Positions 25,183-36,088 of a stretch of DNA of 64,000 nt are shown in pieces. This stretch comes from Marasmius tenuissimus. Its lineage: Eukaryota > Basidiomycota > Agaricomycetes > Agaricales > Marasmiaceae. The stretch lies in contig JAQOTA010000071.1 of NCBI GenBank assembly GCA_029532415.1, forward strand, positions 1,798,001-1,862,000, in the 5' to 3' direction. A model generated the notes under the pieces. That model ran no database searches, was not told where the DNA came from, and saw only the letters and a program-made list of their open reading frames with translations. The position numbers and the translations under genes were made by a program. Each line of letters opens with the position of its first letter. The first letter of the stretch is position 1.

Positions 25183-25582
25183 ACTCGGAACCTGCTGGAT
25201 TATTTGATCTACTAGAGGAAATCTTGTCATATCGATAAATACAGCTCATGTCCCTCATACATTTGTTTTACGAGTAGAGCAATAAGTCATCCACGACCTC
25301 ATGTATCCCTAAATCATACCTAGATGTAGTACCTACCCCCACCCTCGCATTAATCTGAAGATAATATACCCATACCCTCCCACTCGCACCCCATGAATCC
25401 CGGCAATATGTAGCTCTTGAAACATCAGCCCAGAAGGGTTGTGCCTTCCTGTCCTCCTTTCACTCCGAGAACTGAATTCGGAAATTGCCGATCGTGCGTT
25501 GGCGCAGTCAGACTCACTGGTTGGTGTTGGTACCTTTCGTTAACTGATGATTGCGAAGCACTGCCCAGCTGGTGATCTCAGA
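25183..25582. other. Intergenic region
   Basis: 400 bp between CTP synthase and the next gene on the same strand. It holds the former's 3' end and the latter's promoter. I see no gene or repeat. Confidence 0.4.
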
Positions 25583-27024
25583 ATGCGTAAAAACAGCCTT
25601 CAGCTTGGACAGCGACCCCCGTCAAACAGTACCTATCCTCCCCTACAATTTCGCTGAGCGAGATACACCGATATGGAGCACAGTGCGCGACCCATTCTTC
25701 CGCTTCCTAATTGTCTTACTGAAACGTTCTTTCCCCTTTCCTTATAGTGGCAACTGAGTTGAAAGCCGTTCGGATTCACCTTTCTTACCCATATGTAATC
25801 GCTTTCTCTACGGAGGCCACGAACGTCTACGAAATCAAAACATCCGCCCTCCAGCACATCTCTTCCCTCACTCCTCCCTCTGAGGGTTTCTTCCGTGAAG
25901 GCGCCATCTACCTGAGAGAAGGTGCTGTCATTTTCGATCCTTCTCGAGACGCTATCATCATCGTCGAGAAACAAGTGCACGTCTGGAACCTCCACGATGG
26001 CCAACTCCAGAACACTATAGGTCTATTCGGTACGGTCTGCGATTTACCGATCATATACGACAACGGTCGAGTTCTGGTCACTCTCGCAGACGAGACAGAG
26101 GAAGAAGGGGAGCAAATAGCGGAGTTCTGGGTTTTAGCATGCAACCCGTTTGATTTGGAGCCCCAAGGCTGCGACTATCTCACTCAGCTGCGGATTGCGG
26201 CCCCGGAACAACATCAACTATACCACCACGTCCATGCTTCAGCCGAACATGGAGTTGTAGTCGGAGAACATATTTCCTTGACAAGAAACCCTCTCAAGCT
26301 CTACTACTGGAGTCCTGAAGGACAGCCATACGATGAGTCGGTGCCTCCTGCTCATTCCATCGACATCCCGATTACATTGAGCGATGCAGACAGTATGTTG
26401 GCCCAATACGCTACTTCTATCGATGACAACCGTTTCGCACTTGCCACGCTCGAGACCGTTTTGGGTTCTCCGGATGCTCCAGGAGTACACCAGACCGTCA
26501 TACGCGCCCATTCACTACCCACACTTAACATTCTCTGGCAAGACGGTCCCATAGCAGGCACAATCAAACATATCTATCATCTCGCGAGCCAAGGTGTCAT
26601 AATAGCCTTCGGGAAGGTCAGCGAAGGTCTTGACGATGATCCGGATTGCGCTACATGGATTGTGGCGTTGGACGCACAGCAGGGGAGACGACTACAGTTC
26701 ACGAAGCTCAATCACCAGAAAATCGGGAAGAAGATAGTCTCTTGCGACCTCACGACGTCAGTGACGGAAGAAGGAAAGATCGTACCTTCAGACAACCCAG
26801 ACATCGTGTTCGTCACCAACAAGGGAGACGTCTCAGCATTCTCGCTCGCCGCCTTCCTGGAGGAAGGTTTACCCTCAGACCACTCTGGGGCTTTGGAGAA
26901 GACAGTCCATTCGTCAGGGCTTCGACTCAAGGACGTCGACCGACTACCTGGGCGGGTCAGCATCGGACAGAAATCTGTCGCAGCATTAGATGACGACGGG
27001 TCACTTTCGGTGTTCACGTGGTAG
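25583..27024 (+). CDS. Hypothetical protein, possible beta-propeller
   Basis: Not assigned to a named family. A 1.27 kb uninterrupted exon starts at 25748 after a strong acceptor (pyrimidine tract plus ttatag). The upstream donor at 25629 (GTACCT) joins in frame to an exon with ATG at 25583 (MRKNSLQLGQRPPSN); the junction itself also creates an ATG (A|TG GCA), so translation may begin at MATELKAVRI. The protein has regularly spaced hydrophobic strand-like segments: YVIAFSTEATNVYEIKT, AIIIVEKQVHVWNLHDGQL, GVVVGEHISL, KLYYWSPEG, GVIIAFGKVSEG, PDIVFVTNKGDVSAFSLAAF and SVAALDDDGSLSVFTW at the C-terminus. Short VHVWNL and LSVFTW units recall WD-like blades, as in fungal F-box/WD proteins, but an F-box is not evident. 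No signal peptide or membrane helix. A real gene is likely from length and exon quality; function unknown. Confidence 0.72.
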
Positions 27025-28750
27025 AAACGCGCGTCAGTCCTCAATACCTCTGCTTCCACTGCGCACACTTCAACTGAATGCTTCTATCTTGTACGACAGG
27101 GTGTAGACTAGTATGCTTTCACAGGAGAAATATTGGGTGGTGGTCGCTGATAAGGCGACAGCGTAAACGAATGACAATTTTCACCCTTCGTTCCGATTGA
27201 GGGAAACTTCTGTGGCTAACACCACCGGCCAGCTACGCCCCGAGCTCTCAGGCGCTATGAGGCTCGCTCAGGCAGGGTATGAGTGTGTTTAGTGTCATCG
27301 CGGTCATAAAGCGTTAAAAGGAGTTAGATGTCAGAACAGAGCACTATTCTTAGTTCCCTTCACAAACCTGATCATGATCAACGAATCGTCAACACCTACG
27401 TCGACCCCTGGGCTTCCCGGAACTAGGAAACGCAGCAGGGGTGGGTTCATCGCGAATAGAAATAGTCATGCAATGAATCTTACCTCACTCCAACTTGCGT
27501 CCAATCGTGCCGACGGTCTCCCCGCACAACCCACACATCCTTGATCTTGCGTCTTGTCAAACCAAGCGCTCCTCCTTAAACTTCGATTGTGTCGATCACC
27601 TCGTTGTCCGATAATTATGGCGCATGAAACCCTCTTGATATAGCCAGAAAGCTTGTTTAGCTCCTCATCAAGTTCCAGTCTGTCGACTGGAATTCGAGAG
27701 GATATTACATGGCGCCTCTCGCCAAATCGATGTTTCATTGCTCCAAGAGCTCCAGGAGTCTTGATCCAAACTGACAAGTATCCAGCCGTTAGCGTGGATG
27801 AGCGCTCGAGCTCAAGTCCTCGTTGCTGCCTTAAGGTCACCCCCTGCCGGATGTTCAGCTCTCCCGAAGCTCAGGGAACGATCGTACGCCCTGTGTGTGG
27901 CTGACCAATGCCTTATGCTCGGAGTCTGTAGTTGGTATACCTGCCGACGCAACGGGAGAAGGTGGGCAGCAAGACGGTTTTTCTGTGATTCGTACGAACA
28001 AGCTACTTCTCAACTTTCATTACGTTCCCGAGTCTTTCAGGGCTCAGGTTGCTTCATAATTCCCTTAACAAGAAAAGCCCCGTGCGTCCTATCCTCATTC
28101 GAACTTCAAATGAAAGGCCGGAATGTCAGACACGGTGCAAATGCCAAAGTTCGAACCCTTGCAATCGGAATCCATTAACCGTTTCAATTGATAGGCGCGG
28201 GGGTCCACCGGGAACAAAGCATTCGTTGATATTAATGACGAAGTTCAATGAGGTCTAGCGCGTCCGCAGGGGCTGACGAGTGGGGATGAAGCCATTTCCC
28301 CCCGCGTTCCAATGCTCAAGTCGCGATCATGCCCCAAAGCCTAGATCTGCATGCTGGGTAGTGAGTGTTCAACTCGAAACTACTTCAAGTACTCAATCGC
28401 GTGGACTCTTTCCGCCTCCATTCTGTGCAACTGTTGTTGAGCATCAGGCAGTGATGTCACCGTGCTGTCAAGCTTAACTTCGGATTCTGCCGCACTTTAT
28501 CTACGTGCTATTTGCGCTGACAACCACATGTAAACGGCGAGTTTTCATGACGCCGGTTTGATCACCGCCGTTAGATATGCAACGTTGCAATTGGATCGCG
28601 ACGAGCGTCTTCAGTCTGGCCAATCATGACGTCCTCAAGTCACCGAAATCATAATCTACTGCGCTCGAACGGAGGTTCAAGGCGTAGGCGGTTCTTAAGG
28701 AGGATCCTACGGGTGTGGATCACCCTACCCCAGCTCCTTACTCATTGCCA
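27025..28750. other. Gene-poor stretch at the housekeeping/accessory boundary
   Basis: 1.7 kb with no credible coding chain on either strand. A 124-codon minus-strand frame at 27466-27840 has no recognisable motif. From here to 53 kb conserved genes are scarce, so this marks the boundary of the accessory region. Confidence 0.5.
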
Positions 28751-29714
28751 ATGGACAAATTTTCACGTTCCGAAGACGTCGAACTAGGATGTTGGTGCAC
28801 GTCCCTTGTTATCCGCAATCCGCGTCGCTGACTTTGATTCAACAGACAATCTACCCTCCCTTGTAGCAGGTGTCAAGGAGTCCTGGCAGCTATCTCTACA
28901 GTGTGCGGCTGTGGTGGTAGGTCCGACATTGCTACATCAACTGCGACTTCTCTGACGCAGTCCCTGATTTGCGATAGTCGACACTTTTTGCAGGGCTTTC
29001 GGCTGGGCTCATTCAGACCTTCAGGTCGGACGACGATTTGACGAAGGCTGCTGCGAGTCGACCCGCCCTCTATACCTATCTCTGCATGGCTTCCTATGGT
29101 GCCTTGCTCTTGAACGCGAACGTCACATTAACTTCATTGGTGCTCATCGACAAGCTCGGTGGAATTTGGAGGAAGTCTGCCGAGAGGGGAGCCGTCTTTC
29201 CGCAGACAGGGTACCTCGCAATAACCGGCGACGAAGATATATTCAAACAGCGAATGGAGTCGTCTTCGTTCTTCAGGTTCTACCTCATTCACTGTAAGCA
29301 CTGCATCACAAAAAACCGGGTGAAAGGACATAGCGGTATTTGGATTATCATCCAGTATACTGCAGTATAATCACACCCCACCTAGCGTATATGCCCGTAT
29401 ATAGCCATATCCCGCCGCCCGGTTTCTTGCGATGTGTCCTCCAGGGTGTGTTTCAACGGCTAAAACTCTTCGCAGGGTTTATCTCCCTCATATCGGGGAA
29501 TTTCTGCATCTATCTCCAGATCCTGTTCTATGTCCTTCTCCGGGAATCCGCTCCCATCGTACTGAGAGTGACCGTGGTCATGTTCGTGTATGTCCTCCTT
29601 CCCATAGTCGTTCTGTTGCTGGAACGACTTCGCCGGCGCTTTAGGAGAAAGACGCCAGAGAGGAGCGCCGTTAATAGCAGTTCCATAACTGACAGTGGTT
29701 CGGCGCAGGTGTGA
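28751..29714 (+). CDS. Small four-helix membrane protein, family M copy 1
   Basis: Unrecognised family with three other readable copies in this window. Start and splicing were set by alignment to those copies. Exon 1 (28751-28790) gives MDKFSRSEDVELG plus one base; exon 2 from 28846 gives Y-NLPSLVAGVKESWQLSLQ; exon 3 from 28994 gives GLSAGLIQTFRSDDDL, then LYTYLCMASYGALLLNANVT and SLVLIDKLGGI; exon 4 (29476-29714) gives W-FISLISGNFCIYLQILFYV and a last helix before a basic tail (RLRRRFRRKTPERS). Predicted about 217 residues and four hydrophobic helices. Phase-1 introns at the Y-x-LPxLV and H-W junctions are shared with the other copies. The second donor is odd: the consensus GTAGGT at 28917 is out of phase, so the weaker GTCCGA at 28921 has to be used, or the copy carries a frameshift. 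Confidence 0.6.
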
Positions 29715-29958
29715 GACCCTTTTGCAGTTCTCCCAGGCTTGTTGCTTCACCTTCCGTGTACGATAATCTTCTGCTACCTCACAACCTGTACTTAATCGCG
29801 CTCTCTACGGGACTGGGTAGCGCTTTATAGCTATGTAAGTATGTACTTGTACAATCACACTTGTTTTGAGCAGCACCGAAACATGAAACATGAAGAATCT
29901 GGCTGATCGACGTGCCTCGAGGCGCCCCGTTACTAGTTTATTTGTGGGGTAGTACTAG

Positions 29959-30331
29959 CTGGGTTTTGCATAATAGCGTGAACATGCGAAAAAAATATTT
30001 CGCCTTACGTGACCCGGTCCGACACCTCCAGCCGCTGTGGCAACACGGAGATTTGACCTCCGTCGGGATATCCCGCAGTGGCTTTGACCTTGTCCGACTG
30101 GAATGTGTACCATTGAAGCCCGCAGGTAAGATCATTTACCCTCCTCTGTGATGTCTCAACTGGTTCAGGCTTGCCTGAAGTCAGTATTGTGGATGGAAGT
30201 CAAAAGCTCGCTCGAAGCTCAATCTTGCAGGCCTTTCAAACCAACGGCAGACCATACTGCCCCACCGGCAGCATGAGTGCTCCGAGGAGCCCGACGTGAA
30301 ATAAAAAAATTGCGTGTTCACGCTATTACAG
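29959..30331 (-). mobile_element. MITE-like element, copy 1 (decayed right end)
   Basis: A 373 bp non-coding element with terminal inverted repeats; the same element occurs in opposite orientation at 51529-51910. The left end reads CTGGGTTTTGCATAATAGCG. The right end has lost about 9 bp, stopping after cgctatta and rejoining at cagt. No transposase frame. In copy 2 the ends are flanked by TA, as for Tc1/mariner-type non-autonomous elements. Confidence 0.75.
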
Positions 30332-31893
30332 TCGGTAATGCCCATTTGGGATACGATCATCATTTGGGACAAATTGGCTTGACGGTGCAATTCTCCACTC
30401 TTTCTTGTCGGACTTTTTCTGGAATCATTCTTGACTTATATCTGCATATACTGAGCCAACATAAAGAGGTGGGGGGCCCCATTCGTTGAGATATAGAATA
30501 AAGGATGGTGATTTTGGGCACAAGTGAAATATTGATATGGTGATCATGAAAGGAGATGTCATCAGGAGACTCTCGGTATTGGTAGGCTTATTTTGCATGA
30601 TAATAAGAAGATTTCCCGGTACCTAACGGGGGCATAGCTGAGAATAGTGAGAAGTAATGTCGAAGCCGGACGAGACGAGGGCGCGAAACTCGCAAAAGGC
30701 GGTGATGGAAGTCACCGAATGTGACGGGGTTTGGTAATACCCGGTGTTGCTACGCATTCAAAATATAGATTATCAGCGTGATGATGTCACGTCCCAAATG
30801 CTGGTTCCACGATGATAACGAATTTTCGAGTTGATAAGAGGATCCTTCGCCCACTACCCCCCTCGGTGGTCAATATGACTCGATAGATATCTTGACCTAA
30901 TGCATACATATATTCCTAGATAGAAAGAACAAGGGGAAGGGGCAGTTGATGTCTCTCAAAACCCCAATCAAGATTTCACCGTCCCAAATGAGCATTACCG
31001 ACTGTATGCAAAACCCAATAATGGCAGGTAATGGCACCGGCTCAATATGCCACTAAGACTTGCCAGGTAAGCGTGGGACAGATTACTAAGGACAACCGGC
31101 GGCGCAAGCCTTCGAATTCCAACCTCTAAGACCTTCGTCCATATAACTGCAATTGGTAGACCGTCAAAAGTGGGCTCATACTCACGATTGCGTTGATCCG
31201 GTCACCGCCTGAAACGAAAAGGAGACCCAGCAATGATCGGTGCCGCCGTTCATGGTGTCTTGAATCGATTCGCCTCAATCCGAGTAAGAGCCTTGGGTGG
31301 GACTGTGCAAGTGCGTGTTATGGTTGGTCATCTAAAGTCGAGAAATTACTCAGTGTCTTCATATAGCTCAGATTGCACCCAAACGACCGCAATCGCCCAG
31401 AGAGAGCGGACCGTGAGCGTCTACTCTTCTTTGTCGCCGAGAATGCCTTGAAGAATAACCCCGCCAAAGGGCTACCAGTACGACGTGAACAGATCACCTG
31501 TTGAGGGTTCAACCTCCGACGGCGAGTATGAACTGTCATCATCTGGGGTGCTTTCGAAAGACGTTTTCCTGTCACGCTTGCGCTATGCACACATAACTGC
31601 AAGGAAATATCACTCCTCGATCTCCAAGAAGTTGGCACATTCGCGAATTTAGGTCATTTTCTTACCCTTCCCACAGGAACTGATGCTTACATTTCCCAAA
31701 CTTATGTCACGAAGTTCAAGAGCGCCGTCCAACCAGACTGACGAGGCGCTAACTCTTCGGCTGGTCCTGCACACACAACTGACAGGCCAACTTTGGGGTG
31801 ATACGTCGTGTTGGTCACATTCAGAGTCTTGGCCGTTGTAGTGGATATAAAGGTGAAGGCATAGACGAGTGGTGGTGTCCGAGTACCCATACC
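30332..31893. other. Gene-poor stretch between MITE and family M copy 2
   Basis: 1.56 kb. No coding chain on either strand; short frames at 31233-31638 have no partner. AT-rich patches around 30480-30620 and 30880-31030. Confidence 0.45.
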
Positions 31894-32704
31894 ATGGCTT
31901 CAGAGGAGGCTAGTCACTCGGCGCCCGACCTTAACGATAAATCGGTTCGCCTTGATTGTTTGTTCCAATTTGCTTGTCGTCTATATCGTCCCTCACGCAC
32001 ACCATTCACAGATAAGTTACCTGCTCTTGTGGACGACATGAAAGTCTCGTGGCAGTTAACACTCCAGAGCTCTGCGGTGGTAGTAAGTCGGTCGCCCTTC
32101 CCGCGCCCCGCTCTCCCCCCCCCCCCCCCCACATCTCTCTGGAATTCCTACTGTAACTAACCTTGGGCGTCAGTCTTCTCTATTTGCCGCGCTTGCCGTT
32201 TCAATAATACAGACCTACAAAGGAGATGATAACTTTCCCACAACGGCGCTCGCTCAAGGCCTCAGCATAATTTCCTACGGTGCCGTCCTGCTGAACGCCA
32301 GCACTACGGTCACGTCCTTGATTCTCATCGATAAACTGGGCGGAATGGGAAAGAGGTGTGCCGGACGAAATAACGAAGCCCCAGCCACAGGGTATCTTGC
32401 AGAATCCAACAACCGAAGGATATTGAAGGAATATAGAATTGAACGACTCTGGTACCTTTACTTCGCACACTGTGAGCTCGTAACATTGTGATAATTACCC
32501 TTCGGTCGCTAACTATCTTCTTCAGGGTTTTTATCCTTATCCCTCGGCATCTTCTGCATCTTTCTGCAAGTTTTGTTGTATGTGATCATAGCGGAGGAAT
32601 CCTTGGCGGTTTACATCTCTACGATTGTCATATTTACGATTGTCCTTCTGCCCCCCGTCTTTTTGGTTGGGGAGCAATTCTGTCCCGGTCGAAACAACAT
32701 GTAG
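31894..32704 (+). CDS. Small four-helix membrane protein, family M copy 2
   Basis: Best-preserved copy of family M. Four exons fit in phase: 31894-31957 (MASEEASHSAPDLNDKSVRL), 32012-32082 (Y-KLPALVDDMKVSWQLTLQ, then SSAVV), 32174-32471 (SSLFAALAVSIIQTY, then ALAQGLSIISYGAVLLNAST and SLILIDKLGGM, then PATGYLAESNN) and 32526-32704 (W-FLSLSLGIFCIFLQVLLYV, a fourth helix, and RNNM at the stop). Predicted 203 residues with four membrane helices and short loops; a conserved G-Y-(L/I)-A lies between helices 2 and 3. Intron 2 carries a run of 16 cytosines at 32115-32130. Only 250 bp downstream begins family S copy 1, the same order as at 41815/42043. No signal peptide or catalytic motif; function unknown. 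Confidence 0.72.
32115..32130 (+). repeat. Poly(C) tract, 16 bases
   Basis: Sixteen consecutive C within intron 2 of family M copy 2, just upstream of the acceptor side. Such homopolymers are slippage-prone; in an intron it may affect splicing through the polypyrimidine region. Confidence 0.95.
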
Positions 32705-32953
32705 TTGATCACGTCCACGCTCATGGAAAGTGTTTGGGCCCACCGATGGGATCTCGTATCGATATCGGCTAGACATCAATATGATCTGTACTTGCATGGA
32801 AATCTCGTGGTACAGGTGAGGCTTGTTAAGCGCAGTACTTGATCGACTACTTGCACGAGCAAGTCAGGTCCTCTCGCTGCCGCTATAATCATCTGAGATT
32901 GAGCGAGGTCAAAGCTCCCCTCCGAAAGATCCTGCCAACTATCCCCGCCCCCC

Positions 32954-34427
32954 ATGCCACCTTTTCTTTTCAACTTGCGTGATATCGATGAGCCCCCGAG
33001 TGTGTACCGCACCCATCTCTACAAAGCGGTTGAGGTGATGAAAACCTGCTGTGAATTGGAGTCCATCGTCAAGCCGATGGTGAGTGGTATCCACGTCAAC
33101 ATAATATGTGAGTCTGACACCAAATTCTAGGGTAACCTCCCTCTCGAGGTCTTTGCTGCCATTCACAACGCTGCTCAATATTCCCTTTTTGGCATCGTAA
33201 AGGACGCGAAAAATCCTAGTCTATTCCAAGGCTTTGTCGACGCTGTTACCATGCGGCTTGGGGGCATAGATGGGGGTCGATGCCGACTGTTTGAGGAGAG
33301 ATGGAGGGATGCGCAAGTCAAAGACACTGAGAAAGAGAAGATTTTTAGGTCAGTCAGCAAGAAGTTACGGGATACGGAGCTTGGACCCTATGACTCAAGT
33401 GTCTCGTTTTGCTATGCAGAGCACCGAGGAAGGAAGTAAGCTTACTCGTCTCTTTGATCGAGCAGGGGAGAAACGAGCCTACTACCATCTTCGTTCCCAA
33501 CTATACTGACCAACTGGGCCCTCGCTCAGATAGAGAGGGGTCGTTGACGACTAATTACGCGGGTGAGCCAGAAACATCATTTGATACAATGCAGTCACCG
33601 ACGTTTCTGGAGTGCGTTGTTACGAGAGCGATTCAATCGATGTTTTGCAATGGCTCTCAATCCGTGAATTGTTCAAAGGAGGAACCTTTCCCTGGATCTT
33701 GGACCTGAAATTCTACAAGGACCTTGAAAGCGACTTGTGTGAATTGGTAACCGCAACGATCCGTCCATCTTCTGCTGACAGGACGTTGAGAGCGGGACCC
33801 ATGTCATCCCGAGTCAAAGCTATATCGAGTACAACAACAGCAGGTCAATTGCAGACCAAACCAAGGTTGTACCTTCTGTGGAATCGGGTGCCCCCACTGC
33901 CCTTGTGCATCGAAATAATGCCTACTTCGCGGTGTTACCGGAACATATATGTACTACTCCCACCAGAAGGCGGAGAATTGGAGCGTTCCAAAGTCACCGC
34001 CATGTACCTACTGAAAGGTGAGTGGAGAGATTAGCGACATCGCGTCACCTACTACGTCTCACTGGATCCACGTATAGAACATGGAAATGGCAACCTCGTG
34101 CTATCGACCTCCATTGTCGAACAATTTTGGGACCGCTGTGGGTTCACTGCGTACCGTAACGAAGAAATACACCACGGCTATCACTGTTGCGCTCCCGGCG
34201 ATTTGTGGGGTGGTCTTTTTGAAGAAATGTGTCGGACAGGCGGCAGTTGGCGGCTGGAAGCACCACCTGCACCACCGTCGCAGCTTCCCGAGTTTGCCCC
34301 CTACCGTCATGATTGCCAGTCACCCACCCCGAGCTCGAGCGAGTCGAGGTGCATACTGAGCTACGGGATTCCGTCCCCTTCACCGAAACTCCCTGAGTCT
34401 GCCTTCAATTGGTTCGCCACAGCCTGA
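32954..34427 (+). CDS. Uncharacterised soluble protein, family S copy 1
   Basis: Unrecognised family, paralogous to the gene at 42043-44381. From ATG 32954 it reads MPPFLFNLRDIDEPPSVYRT, HLYKAVEVMKTCCELESIV, an intron, then GNLPLEVFAAIHNAAQYSL, LFQGFVDAVTMRLGG and a charged helix (FEERWRDAQVKDTEKEKIF). A later exon gives VTDVSGVRCYESDSIDVLQW, then MPTSRCYRNIYVLLPP and, across the last intron, YLLKEHGNGNLVLSTSIVEQ and LFEEMCRTGGSWRLE. It stops at 34427. Copy 2 starts further upstream with an exon METSWY; the matching exon exists here at 32796-32815 (MEISWY), but the next exon carries in-frame stops near 32892-32900, so copy 1 is either 5'-truncated, using the ATG at 32954, or partly decayed. 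It lacks the long Pro/Ser tail of copy 2. No enzyme motif. Confidence 0.55.
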
Positions 34428-36088
34428 ACCTGTTAGTTTACCCCAGTTCGATCGGCGATTGTCTGCCATACTTGTGAGGTAGTCAGCCAGTCAACGCGGC
34501 CCCAAGGACGACTATCGATTAGTATGCCCACTAGTACTGAGGCATCCTCGGCTCGCTTCACCCCAACTGTTGTTCCCCACTTTCAATTCCTCGGCTTCAG
34601 TCTTCTCCACGTCCCTTCCTCCTTCCCTAATCGGGATACTCGAACCAAAGTCTGCTACCAGTTTACCCGAACCCACATCCCGAATGAATTGACCTTATAT
34701 GTATCGGAAATTTCTATTCCCTCTCATAAGATGATGTCATCTATAAGGCCCAAAACCGCCGTAAGTCGCCATAAAGGGCCAAAAACACCGCCGTAAGGGT
34801 GAATAAGGCGGTATAATACGCCGTAAGACCGGCCTTATATTGATTCAGCTTGATTCATGAGAGCTTATAACGTACCAACCTCTTATTTACTCTTATACAT
34901 CAGTAAGATGACAAATTGCCTTTCGGCATTTTTCGGCATTTCCGGCCTATTCGACCTTTTCGCAGGTTGCAGGTTGAAAGGTCTAAAGGTTGGCAACATT
35001 CTGTTCATCTCTCCCAAACCAGGCGAGCCAAATACTCTCCATGCACCTTTCACAGCTATTTTCCTTCCTGCTCATGGCTACTGGAGGCTTATTCACACCA
35101 GATCTCTGTATTCTTCAGGTCTTACTTTGATACATCTCAAACCCCGAGTGTACTTCATTGTGCATTGTATTCAGTAGCATGTTATTGATTTCTTTACCTT
35201 ATTCTCACTCAGAAATTGCCTCTCGAGCCTTTCCGAGCTCCTTCTCCAACATTAGTGAGCAGCTCAGACGACAGAGGATGTGGAGGCTGGGACGGGCTGG
35301 ATAACTACGGTAACCAGGGCCTTTTTCAAAGGGAACCTAGTACGTCACCTCCAACCTTTTCCGGCCTTGCCAACATGGATAACCTTTTTTAGGCCATTTC
35401 TGTACCAAAAAAAATGATCAACCTTTGCCCAAACCAGGCCTAGTACGCCACCTTTGACTTTTTGGCCAAAAATGCTCAAAAAGGCTCAAAAAGGTTGAAA
35501 AATGTCTATGATGTAATCTTACTGATGTAGGCGTTATAAGGCCTTACGCGAGCTATTCAAAATTTCCGACATGACGAGTATCAAAGGGATTATATCGATT
35601 TATAGTAATCAAAACTCAACCTCTTTGTTACAATTCCCGATAGACATCAAGCTAGATTACAGTAAAGCATACTTGTGATTCAACTCGTTGATGCGATTTC
35701 TGGTCTTTGCCTGCAGCTGGGGCCTGGTTCCAGCTTAATCTTTTTTGAAGATGTCCAAAGCTTGAAAGTCGAACGATCGAATAGATGTCTAGAAGGGGTG
35801 CGGAGAGCCGCCGGCGGAAGGCTCAACGTCAACTTTCAGGGGGTAGATTGGGGGTAAACGAATGACTGAGGTGGGTGCACAAGCACGGCATGCCTTCTGT
35901 ACCATCCCCGAACCGTCTGCCGAAACGTGTTCTCAACGTTTTCCGCTATTCAATCGCCCGTCATCTCTCGACGTTGTACTTTCGCCCTTCTCATCCCTCC
36001 TCCTGTACATCATAATATCGCTTCAAACGGATAGGGAAATACTAGTCGTCTCCAACACGCTCGCGTAACCGCGTCTTCCAAGTCGACT
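34428..36088. other. Non-coding stretch with an AT-rich inverted-repeat element
   Basis: 1.66 kb upstream of the NACHT gene. Its centre (34733-35560) is repeat-like and listed separately; the last 500 bp should contain the NACHT promoter. No credible gene. Confidence 0.5.
34733..35560. repeat. AT-rich fold-back/repeat element
   Basis: Low-complexity sequence with many short echoes (cgccgtaag, ataaggc, tcaaaaaggct, ggcatttttcggcattt). An exact 14-bp inverted pair, TACATCAGTAAGAT at 34896-34909 and its complement at 35516-35529, is flanked on the outer side by cttataacg and cgttataag, also inverted. This suggests a decayed inverted-repeat element of about 0.7-0.8 kb. No frame of note. Confidence 0.5.

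Noticed and set aside
25908..27068. Long minus-strand frames opposite the possible beta-propeller gene
   Set aside because: Shadows of the 1.27 kb plus-strand exon; no signature and no splice partners.
27466..27840. 124-codon minus-strand frame in the gene-poor stretch
   Set aside because: No recognisable domain and no supporting neighbouring exons.
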